64,000 nt of DNA from Dipylidium caninum. Taxonomy: Eukaryota > Platyhelminthes > Cestoda > Cyclophyllidea > Dipylidiidae. A program made the position numbers and the translations under genes. Each line of letters starts with the position of its first letter. The stretch's first letter is position 1. Where the stretch lies: contig QEYB01000234.1 of the NCBI GenBank assembly GCA_017562135.1, forward strand, positions 1 to 64,000. The letters run 5' to 3'. Under the pieces are notes generated by a model, which saw only the letters and a list, made by a program, of their open reading frames with translations, was not told where the DNA came from and ran no database searches. Below, in pieces: positions 38,711 through 49,181 of the stretch.

Positions 38711-39929
38711 GAAGTCAGGACCAAGTGGCTTGTCGGACTTGCCTTTCCCGGCCTTGAGAGTCATCTTGTGAGCCAGCCCTAGCACTAGAGAGTGGTGCAG
38801 ACTGGGGGGAGGGAACTTTGAAGGTAGGTCGACTTCTGCCGTGGTTTCAGAGGCGCTTTGGTAAGATGCTGAATCAATGTGTGTAGACCCTCTCCTCTTC
38901 AAGTCCGCTCCGAAAGCGTGGAAGGAGCCCTTATGCCCTAGGCGGCGTAAGGGCTCCACGTTGCCCAGTCCAAGTAAAGAGGGCCCAACGGCAGAGAATG
39001 TTTTTGGCGTCGTCACAGAGTCGAGTTGAGGTGACAATCGGTACACCGAGTCTAGTTGGATGGTGGCAACGAAAGAAGACTTTGTTAAATATCAGGTCGA
39101 GGAATGGAGCATATTGCTATGTTGATGGATGGAGGGGGCAGGGGAGTGGGGCGGTGAGGCTGACGAAAGAGCGGGTGCAAATGTGGAAGTGGGAGGGAGA
39201 CCCGCCAAAAGTGACAAAAAAGTATATTTAATTTGGCATATGGTGAATAAACTGGACTTCATGAATCTCTAATTGAATGGAAAGCGTTTCTGAATCGGTG
39301 GAAGGCTTCTCTTCTTCTCAATTGCGCCAACTATGCTGCAGTGACACTAGCCGGACGGTGACTCGACGTGTGAGGCCGTACGCGGTGCGGTTAGTGCGTG
39401 TCGTATATCCACGAAATCTTCAACCCACGTGGCAGACAGTTCAAAACATGCATAATCAATACATTTGCATAGTTACTGAGGCATTGACAAATGAGTGCTG
39501 CCGAGATGAAGTGGCGTAGTGGTGAGAAGGCTGCGAACGCCTACATCATCTTTCTGTCACACCTCCTATCCTTCAACGTCAATGCGTGGTGCTTCGTATA
39601 AACCACACTCACTGTCACGGAAGACATACTCCGATGTGACCGCGTACCAGACTGTCCCTCGTTTAAGGAAGTTATCAGACGTAAAGAATAACCAGTTTTC
39701 GCATTGCCATAAAAGCATGCTTAATGTTGCCCCTTTGTAGCTTCGGAGCTCGACGGCACGAGGAATGTGCAACTCCCGCCTAACTCCACTGCACGTCCAA
39801 CTGATGTTGATGTCGGGGCTGGGGATAAGTCTGTCCAGGTGGATGATTGACTGGTTTTTATAGTAGAAGTGAGACAACCGAATGCAATGTGGACGAGCAA
39901 AAGACCAGTGGTGTAGACAACTTATCGCG
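38711..39929. other. palindrome spacer, middle part; no gene recognised
   Basis: The left portion may hold further eroded sequence of the R2-like element (minus strand), but I could not identify reverse-transcriptase motifs. The remainder shows only chance-length frames. Confidence 0.4.
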
Positions 39930-40160
39930 AGCATTCACTGGGTCATAGTGACAAGCAGGTGTTCAATTGTCCACAAACAGTTCTGTCTGAGCCATCGTTC
40001 GTAGACTCCGTGGGCTTCCGGAATCCCTCGAAGTGGCTCCATACTCCTCCAAGAATGAGTGCAATCCAACGTTTCCATTGCTCTTCATTCTGCCCTGATT
40101 TACCCACGAGAGTGAGGAACAAGGTGCGGGTTCGCGAGAAGTCACAGGACGGCAGTTGAA
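39930..40160 (+). repeat. dispersed repeat family E, copy 2
   Basis: This is the partner of 31,020-31,250, in the same orientation, with shared ordered landmarks ending in 'gattta.ccacg'. It lies in the palindrome spacer, whereas copy 1 lies outside the palindrome, so it is independent of the inverted duplication. Confidence 0.5.
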
Positions 40161-41975
40161 TCGGCTATTCTGTCATACAAACCTGCCCACCTACTGCTAA
40201 ATTTCCTCTGGTGCGTCGCGTTAAAAAAGAGGAGGCAGAAGCAGACGTCGACATTCGAGGATTGGCAATCAGAGTAAGCGACCATAATGCTGTCGAGGGG
40301 TTTGGCCACGTAAAACCAATGCGAGGAGTGGGGATTGTCTTTGCACATTGTGGTCCACCTGCCATTTGCTCTCTGAGTTACTTAATCCTACCGGTACTTA
40401 ACCAGGTGTTACTCCTCTCCCCACTTTATGTCATCATTTATGGTTTACTTATTTATCGTTCTCCCATTAGTGATTTGTCACCAAGACCTCTCCTGATGTT
40501 TACTAATCTACTAAACTTTTTTAGCTCCCCACCACGCCAACATCGCCTTCATCGTCATTGCCACCTTATAGTGGGGAAGGAGACACCGAAAAGATCTGCC
40601 TCAAATTTACACTTCATACGACTGCCCTTCCCTTTCGCCATCAAACATCACCAGTTCACGTCATTTAAGAATTTGGCTGGTTTTGTTGTTTGATCATCAC
40701 TGAAAACCAACGCCGAAATCCAGTTATTAACTAATTGGGCTGAAAGAGCATTTGAATCTAAACAAGAAAGCTTTGGACCACTGACAATCAAATGCCATAC
40801 GACCAAGGTGGTATGACACAATGGCCCAAGCCGATGTTAGAGGAACTATTTTTGTATCTCCCTGGATAGCTAGCACACTTTCAGCCCCCTTATTTTTCGC
40901 GCCTCCATTACTGGGATGATTTTGGTGAGTGAAGTTGTGCTCTGTATTCGAGAACGTCTCGAAAGAAAGTCTGTAAACCCAACTTGAAAGGGCCATCTGC
41001 GGGTGGTCCACAACAGCGGCATTCTCCACAATTCAAAAGGTGATAATGGAAGATTTAACAGAACTAATGTCTTCGCCTTTGGTGTCGGGAGCAGATTCTA
41101 GGAAAGCTGTCTTCGTGCCACCTTGATCGTGTATGGCTTTTCCAAGGATCTCCAGAATGGCCAAAAGAATTTGGCTCCCCACTTGCGGGCTACTTCGCGA
41201 ACCACCCTACACGTGGCCACCCCTACACCTAGACCTTCCTCCCCACCCACCCCCCTCCCCTCTTCAAAATTCATCCCTTTTCCTCGCCACCTTGAACTCA
41301 GCGTCCAACAAATAGACCTTCTATTCAGCTCAAGTTTCTCTATTACCTAATGAAAGAGATTCACTGGGACGTTGATGTGACTCTCACAAAGCATGACTTA
41401 TTCACTCGAGTTGTCGGCGAGTACAAGAGAACGTGTTCTTTGGATGCTGCAGCTCGACTGTTGAGTCGGTCGAGCTGCAGTCTCGCATTACATTCGATGT
41501 AGGCGACACAATGTCGTGGTGATAAGCTTGGAAGAGAAGTAGTACGAAAAGAGCCAACATTCTCGGAGAACCGAGGATCCAAGTGGAGAACGCTTATTAA
41601 TTAAGCATTAGTTATTCGCATTGGGTTCGGCCTGCTTAGAGGAGTCCATCTAAATTATTGGCATGTCTGCTCCATCATCGTGATTTACCCCAGCTGCAAG
41701 GTCTAATCCCGTGTGGATGATTCGATAGACCGTCTAATCAACATATATTACTTAGTGTGTTCAATTATTTCTACGGTCACATTACCCTGTCAACCAAAAC
41801 TTAATTTTACCAGAGCGTAGGAAGGTCAAATACATTTCTGAGTAGTTTTCACATGCGTTTTTTGTCACCGTTTTCCATCTTACTTGCAGCCGGAAACTTA
41901 CTCTCTTTTGGGGACTGTCGCGTTGTGACCTGATGCTGGGCGCAATGACTAATTCGCCTCACCTCTTCCACTTGC
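40161..41975. other. palindrome spacer, right part; no gene recognised
   Basis: The longest frame (160 codons, 40,211-40,693, plus) has no recognisable domain and its second half is hydrophobic low-information sequence. A small inverted repeat around agctcgactg/cagtcgagct-like sequence near 41,450-41,485 is compatible with a local hairpin. Confidence 0.4.
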
Positions 41976-44900
41976 TTTGTCCAGTCCATTTAGGGGCTAC
42001 TTTGTCCATTTCAGGCCATTCAGCACACACCCCATCACAGATTTCCCACTATCAAAACCAACATTAACACAATTCTAGCCATTCCTTTTCCTTTCCTCCC
42101 CTCCGACATTCACCCCTCTGGCGTCTAAATGCGAAATCTCAGTGCCATCGCGGCAAGTCCCGTTGCCCGCAACAATCAGACATAGATTCCGGGCATTGAG
42201 GACACTCTTCAACACCAATTTGTCAACATTTCACGGAAATCATCGCCATCCTCCGTTATACCTCCTCATTTCATCTTTCTTCAGCGTCCACTCACAAAAC
42301 GCGAAAGCCCATTACGCGAAAATTCTTACATGCCTGCCTGCAATGTCCTCCATGCTAAGGTGTGATTGCATCGGATAGCCCAACGCAATTGCACCTCCAC
42401 CTTTTCTAAGTGAACGGATGTATAATTCCCGGCAAATTACAGACGACATGAGAATGGAAGAGGACTTTGGTTGAATCCGCGGTTGCACAAATGTGTCCTG
42501 CTGTACAACGCTGGGGGCTTATAGGCTTGATTCATCTTGGGCACACAGGACCGAAACATAGCAGGAAAGACGTTACTGCCTTGGTGAACGTCCCAGCCGA
42601 GGAAGGACGTTTTAAGTGCAGCTCTGAGGCCTCAAGTCAATCATCCACCCGGTTGGCACTTAACGAGACCAGGGTAGAGGTAGCATGGGGCACACACTCG
42701 TCGTCATTTGATTGGTTGTTGAGTGGAGCAAACACAGTCCTCACCTCGGGATTGAGACATGACGCATCGACTGGCCACTGTACCGTTTCCATTGGCGCAC
42801 TCTGGTGTCCCACGCTGTGTAGGCGTCAAATGGGCCAGCAGCCAAAGTGCGTCCCACGGTGCACACGCACGTTGGGGTCCCGCAGTTGAAGCTAAAATGC
42901 GTCTAGCTGTGTTGCAGTGGGTTGGGAGCCCCTTTGTGTTGCTTTTGCTTTTTCTCGCTGTGCTATCGCGCCAAATTTCACCGCCATTCCATTATGATGG
43001 ACTGGCCTTCAATTCTTCTGCCCAAATCCAGGATGGGACGAAAGTGACTCTTCGTTGCGAATACTTGCCAATGCCGCCACCCGTGCTTAACATCCGAATG
43101 ATCATTTCATTTGTGTCAGAGTATCGACTAACCAAGTCGCAGGCCAGCGTGGCCGCCTCGACACAGTTTCTGTTCCCACATGCCTTGAAGGAATTGCACA
43201 AGTCGTATGGCCGAATTATCAAGGTAAGTTTAATTATCGTTAGCACCTTCTCCGGAGGTAAACCTTTTCGTCAGTTCGTACCTAACATTAGGAAGCCTCA
43301 CATTCAAGACTTCGTAGTTGTCAAGTTATGCAATGGTGTTGGACACAAAAGTGCACTTGGGACAGTCATTCCGGTTCTTACCATTACTCCACCCTGTTTC
43401 GGTGGATATCAACTCATGGGAGACTAATCAGAGACCATCGCCAACGAAATCAGATTACTTTAACGCGAATGTATGGGCTAGGCGTGCGGTTAGTTGATTG
43501 AAAGTGAGGTTTTACTGTTTCTCTTGTAGGAGAGGATCTTTGAGTGGTCAACAAGGAGCTTGAACAATATCGTCATAACGACAAGTTTCTTCATGTCGGC
43601 GGAACACGCGGGATCATATATTTGTCAAATTAGCCGAACCGGCTTGCCTTCGAAGCGGGAGTTTGAACTAACAAGGTGGATGCATCTAGGCCTGCGTCCT
43701 CTATCCCTTTGTAAGTTCTCCTGTCCGTTAACCGCGCGTACGAGAAGCATCTCCGTCATTTCCGCAGTTTATATGGCAGGTGACAATTCCGATGTAATTG
43801 GCGGATCCCGTGTTCCTTAGTTCGTTTTAGTTCAGCACTGCATTTTTTTGTAAAAAGCACAGATTGACTGGTGACTAGTTTTCATGCTTCAGCGTTGGTA
43901 TAACCGTGAGCCTTGGACTGTTTTTATCCACTCGGGCGAGGTTTCACCCAAAACGGATCATGAGAGCATTACATCTGCTTAATCTATCGCTGGAATAACA
44001 CATTACACCCGTGCCACTGAAATGCAGAAAGAAGGTTCAGCGAAGACGCTCGTGCCTGGAAGATGTGCGGGTCGTAGGGTGCCAATATTTACTTTTAGCA
44101 ATTACCACGACTCGTAAATTTGGTTGATGAAAGAAGATAGGAGGAGGAAGAAGGAGTCCCGAAGCATGCAGTTAGTGCTTTGTAGCCAACTCTTTCAACG
44201 TGATGCAAATTGTCGCGATTCCAACAATTTATTTTTGCAGAAATTCACTTTATTTAGTACAGGGGTTTAAGTTGGCGGTTTTTAGTGCCTCATATAGGTC
44301 TTGTCTCCGTGGCTGTGGTGATGGCGTGCTCGCTGCTGTGTTGCGCTTTCCGGGTCTGGTATCGAATGAAACGCTTACAACCAGTGGTTTTCAAGCGTGT
44401 AATCATCAGAAAACTCACCACTGTACACTTCGGGTGCTCCCGGTGAAGTTGTAGATTATCAACCGCCTGAAGTCTCATTGGTACCCGAGCCGCAATCTCT
44501 CTTGCGTACCTGCAGGAAGTTATTTTATGAACCAAGGGGATGTGATCGCTTCCCTGAAGTAGAAAATTCCAATGGGGGTGAGTTCCGTCCCCAAGACTGT
44601 CGTTACCTATGCTCGTCTGGCTTAACTCAAATCGGTGTTAAAAGTTGCGGGATTTAGGGAACTCCAAAATCGTGGTGTCGATCCACGCTATAGCCTTCTC
44701 ATTTAACAATACTTTCAATTCACTGGAAATAGTCTCCCTAAGGCCAAGGTTCACTTCCATGGTGAGAAATTTTTCACGGTATGCCGACAAAATGGAGATC
44801 ATCAGAGCGTGGTTTTGTTACAATCCATCCTTTTTCGGTAATTCAAAGAATCCCCATTTTGTGGTCCTGCCTTAGATCGTGCCGTGCATTGTGAGCAGAC

Positions 44901-45195
44901 GGCGTGAAAGGCAGGGGCACTCAGTGCCCTGATCCAAGGACAGTATTTTTAGTAGGTGGCGTCGTTTCACCACAAGATGCTTAACGAGGGAGCCCTTTTG
45001 GCATGTAAGTTCATCTGTGTGTATTTGTAGGTTGTACACGGGAAAGGTGGCCAGCAAGTAAGAGCTGAAGATGACTGAATCATTCACATGTAACTTGTAT
45101 GAATTTGAGACGCACCCGAAAGTGCCCTTCACTGATTCGAAAGTGTAACGAGAAGTTCTATGGACGGAGGTAGAGTCGCGCATTTCAAGACCATT
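41976..45195 (+). repeat. right arm of the ~3.2-kb inverted duplication
   Basis: This is the partner of 33,093-36,321. It contains about 0.9 kb upstream of the receptor start codon, exons 1-3, and about 0.6 kb of intron 3. It ends before exon 4, so only this side continues into kinase exons. Relative to the left arm it lacks a base at about 43,073 and has one extra base at 44,409, both inside coding exons. Confidence 0.95.
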
Positions 45196-48100
45196 TCAAC
45201 ATTCCACATCATACTTGCTGCCTTAAATCCAGCAATTTGTTGTAAGGGTTTCTCGAATGCCATAAAGGTGCAAAGACTTAGTCGGGCAAGTGGTTGGCAG
45301 AATTGAGGAGTTTCACATATTTTAATTGCAAATTTGTTGTTTTTTTCTAGAAACGGTTGCCAGTACAGTTAGCGGCGCCGCGATTTCTGTCACTGGCCCT
45401 AATCCGGTATATAACAAAACAGGTAACCCGCTTTTTGAACGGGGATAGGTGCCACTCAATTGTGTTTAGGCGAAAAGGACACCAGGCACCAAGACCTTCC
45501 GTCATGTCATGGTACCGGGGCGGTAGGACGAAGGGTACAATTTCTGATTCCATTCGATGCAAACTATGAAATTAACCCACGATCCCTGCTCATCGAGCAA
45601 CGATTGGATAATGGAGCCTTCGGTGTAGTCTTCAGGGGGTCTGCCGTTAATTTGCCCGGGGAAGTGAAAGGTCCACTTGCTGTGGCAATTAAAACCCTTC
45701 GAGGTAAAGCATATTTCTTCTCCATGAAACTAGAAACATTATCTGGGATGCTGATAGGCCATAAGAAGCCTATCTGAGCAGCGTGCAGCCGAAGATTTAG
45801 TGTGAAGAGGAAGAGTGGAACTAGGTCTTTTAGACTGGGCTGTTTAAAGTTGTTGCATGATCTCTTCCTTTAGGCAATCCCCGTTATCGCCTAGTCGCGA
45901 AAATATCATCGTTATAACGGTGATCCCCAAATTTTGTTTAGCCTTCTTCCAGTGCTCCACCGCAATTATGGATGCCACGTCCCTTAAAGAGTGTGATGCG
46001 GGAAGGTCCTTCCGGCTAGAGCTTCGTGTTTTTTGCCTGCTGTTCACTGGTAGTTTCCTTCTTGGAACCCCTACCGAGTAAATTCGTTTTACTTGGTTCG
46101 TCTCTCACTCTACCAACGTGGTGGTTTGCATAGAGAGATGTCCCATGCAGGCATTTTTCGTGTGCATACTTCACTAACTTAACGAACCATATTAAATGAA
46201 GTGCATATGTGTAGTCTGCCTCCTTGCTATAATACCTAATTGTGCATTCTTAGCCGTACCGCGAGGAATTTCATGGCGAGTGCTATTTGAGCCACTAACA
46301 TGCCCATCACTCATTAGTTGTTAAGACTATCTGGTGTTGTGATGGTATTCAGATGATTCAACGGAGGAAGATGTTATCGCCTTCGTTCAGGAGATGGAGT
46401 TGATGAAGTTCATCGGCAAACACGAGAACGTAATTCAACTCTACGCAACAAGTACTCGCAAGGGTAGGTTAGCCGTCGACTTGTATTGACGGCGTTGTTG
46501 GACGCCGGATTTCATCAGCCGACTTCTTCATTTACTTTATCTCATCGTATAAAATGCTCTTGCTACTTAATCTGCATTAAAAGCGGTTATAACCATTGGA
46601 CCTTGGTCCATCGGCTAAGGCTGTAGACTGATTGACCATCTGAATCAGGTTTGGTGTTGCTGCATAAGTTTAACTACCGTAGGCAAACCAACTGCATTTG
46701 TCCCTGGCATCATTTGGATGGAAAGTCTCTCGTTGCAGTCCGTATTAAGAAGAGGATGTTATTAAAACTCCCGTGAGACCCAAGTATGCCAGTTGTTCTC
46801 CAAGGCCCCTCATCTAGAGAACACGATTGTATGTTCTTGCAATATACAGGTCGTCCAATGATGATATTGGAGTACGCTGAGGAGGGTAGTCTGGTTAAAT
46901 ACCTTCGAGGGAGGCGCACTGTGCTTGCCACTCAGACAGGCTGGAAGACGGAATCGGTGCTCCTCCGTTTCGCAGTCCAGGTGGCCAGGGGCATGACCTA
47001 CCTCGCCTCCAGGGGTGTAAGTGCTTTTTCCTTAATACTTCGTCACCGATGAGAACTGATCGTTCTCGAACACCTTCAGATGATTTCGTGCGTACTTATG
47101 CATTTGCAACGTCTCGGTTGCTCGTAAGGCTTACGTCGAACCTTCTTCAAGCTCTGTAAATGTGTTCCATCGGTGGGACGTTTCCCATCTTTGTGTTAAA
47201 TCTACCGGAAAGTTCTGTGTGTTCCTATGACAGTTTTCGACACGTGGCCCGTATTTATTTGGCTCATGTTCGGCTCTACTTTTAACGTAAACAAAGTTCA
47301 TTCTGGTTAGTCCTAAGTGAAGACTACCATGAATTTCATTTACGCCGCTGTATTTTATACGGATTTCAACAAGGAATTACTGCTACAGAAGCATGTTATC
47401 AATTATTTAAGGTGTTTGGTGAAGGTGGGATTTTTGGCAGAACGTGCAGGAGCTGGTTCGTAAACTGGCACAGGTGATTTTGATCCTTCCTTATCAGCCG
47501 CATTCTGGGCGATCGTCTTTGCTTGACGACTATGTTGTTGAGACCACATTGGAGAAATATCCTTTTTTGACAACATTGGAGATGGATGGACGCCAAATGA
47601 ATTAACGCAGAAGAATGTGAATGATCGAGTCGTCATATGCACGTTTCTGCTTGCTCGGTACAAAACAGCTGTTAAAACCGAAGGAAAGCTGCCTTCGGAG
47701 AAATTGTGTTAGCAACTGGATAATTTAAAGGCAGCAATTCAAGTAGGTGTTCAAGAAGAAGGAGGGACAGTTTGCCGCATCCCGATAGTGCCAGATCGTA
47801 TGCTGTTCAAGAGACTCGTCAAAATATCAGGCTGGGAAATCCTGTAGCATCCACCATATTCCTCGAAATTAACTCAATGTGACTACCACCCATATTCATC
47901 CACATCAAATTTTTTTAAGAGAAAAAACAAAATTGAGGAATATGTCAAATGTACGCTGGTTACTTCTGGGCATCGACAGATGAAACATTTGTCAAAAATG
48001 CTATATGCAAATTGTTCTTACGCTGGTAAAGAGTCGTTAATACTAATGGATCTATATTACTTTTGACGGAAAGGGGGAGTTGCGCATTGCTCTAATCCAA

Positions 48101-49181
48101 AACCGACAGAACTCTGCACTGAGGCACGCGGTAGTCCTCAGAGATGTTGTGTGTTCGGCAAATTTTCTAAAATGCCAAATTGTATTTCAACGAAATGTGC
48201 CACAATCAAGGCGGCAAGTGTCTGCGGGCCTCATCAAAGGAGGGATGGAACGGACTCAGACGAGGTTTAGGATGCGAAGCAACAGGATGCCTTGCTCTTA
48301 CCAAACGTGTTATAATCCCTTTCTCCCCGTTCAGATAGTGCATCGCGACCTGGCAGCTAGGAATGTGCTTTTGGCGAAAAACTTAGTCGCCAAAGTGGCT
48401 GATTTCGGTCTAACTCGGAGAGCCGAGTTCTACTACCGGATGAGGAGACCGGTGCGTCCTCCACTTTTATCTACTGCATGTCTGTCGTACTGTGTGATGC
48501 CTTCGTGTGAAGTGCCGCGGCAAGTACAAGTTGTCTACATTATCAAAAGTAGCTAAGTTGGGTTTGTGAGACGTGCTTTTCCGTTAACCCTATGCTACCT
48601 ACAATCTTAGCATGTGAGAGGCGGAATCTTAGGGTCCTCGTTCTTGCCACTGGCAATCTTGATTTTTTGCCTGTCTCTCCCAGCGTCTTACAGATATTTT
48701 GTTTCGTGTTCGGTCAGACCGTCAACACTAATAACTGTTAATATTTCCTCTAATACTTCTCCGTTCACCTCATTTTAAGGGCCGAGTTCCTCTAAAGTGG
48801 ATGGCACCGGAGTCTATTTTCCAGAAGATATTCACCACCAAATCCGATGTGTGGGTTGCCTTCCTGTATCGTAGATTCTTGGATAAAACAATGATTTCTG
48901 TTTGTCCGTCTTCCAGATGGTCATTCGGCGTACTGCTTTGGGAGCTCTTTAGCCTCGGTGAGCAACCAGCTGGTGATCTACCCACGAACAAGTTTATTAG
49001 GGCTTTGGTTGAGGGATCCTCGGTCTATTCCAAACCTGAGTATGCCAGTGAGGAACTCTTTACCGTTCTGATGCTTCGCTGCTGGAAACGTCAACCTACC
49101 TATCGACCTACATTCGTCGAGATCCTCAACATTCTGTCTGATTATTCGGAAAGATATCGAGTCGACTACCTTGTTTTTTAA
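42897..49181 (+). CDS. FGFR-like receptor tyrosine kinase, single Ig domain (10 exons, frameshifted in exon 3)
   Basis: This is a membrane receptor that phosphorylates tyrosines after ligand binding. My exons are 42,897-43,223, 43,530-43,710, 44,286-44,577, 45,351-45,422, 45,470-45,703, 46,353-46,463, 46,850-47,016, 48,335-48,451, 48,780-48,850 and 48,917-49,181. All use GT/AG and phases agree. The total, less one extra base, is exactly 611 codons plus stop. The order is signal peptide (1-25), one Ig-like domain (Cys54, Cys141), a membrane helix, then kinase. Kinase features are a loop NGAFG with the first Gly replaced, [38 protein letters not shown] and [12 protein letters not shown]. The GKH segment and lack of a long kinase insert fit FGFR rather than VEGFR/PDGFR; usual FGFRs have about 800 residues and three Ig domains. 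The extra base at 44,409 gives a stop at 44,444. An in-frame ATG at 42,759 would bury the signal peptide. Confidence 0.88.
47335..48070 (+). mobile_element. dead mariner-family transposon in kinase intron 7
   Basis: In three shifting plus frames this reads as mariner transposase in order. First are ATEACYQLF and [15 protein letters not shown] (helix-turn-helix region), then [18 protein letters not shown]. Next come [10 protein letters not shown] and [12 protein letters not shown] (the WVPHEL region), [10 protein letters not shown], and HPDSARSYA (second catalytic Asp). [22 protein letters not shown] carries the third Asp of the D,D34D triad, followed by [17 protein letters not shown]. About 90 residues including the first catalytic Asp region are missing between LARYK and QLDNL, and there are stops and frameshifts. 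It lies in the same orientation as the receptor gene, between the exons coding YLASRG and [11 protein letters not shown] did not find terminal inverted repeats. Confidence 0.85.

Noticed and set aside
42142..42378. 78-codon frame identical in both arms of the inverted repeat
   Set aside because: The identity reflects the recent duplication rather than coding constraint. No family resemblance, and it lies in the receptor's upstream region.
42759..42896. Upstream in-frame ATG adding 46 residues to the receptor
   Set aside because: It would place the hydrophobic signal peptide internally, so the ATG at 42,897 immediately before it is the better start.
45460..45777. Kinase exon 5 read as a continuous frame from 45,460 to 45,777
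   Set aside because: The stretch after 45,703 follows a GT donor and loses kinase similarity, which resumes at 46,353 in matching phase. It is intron read-through.
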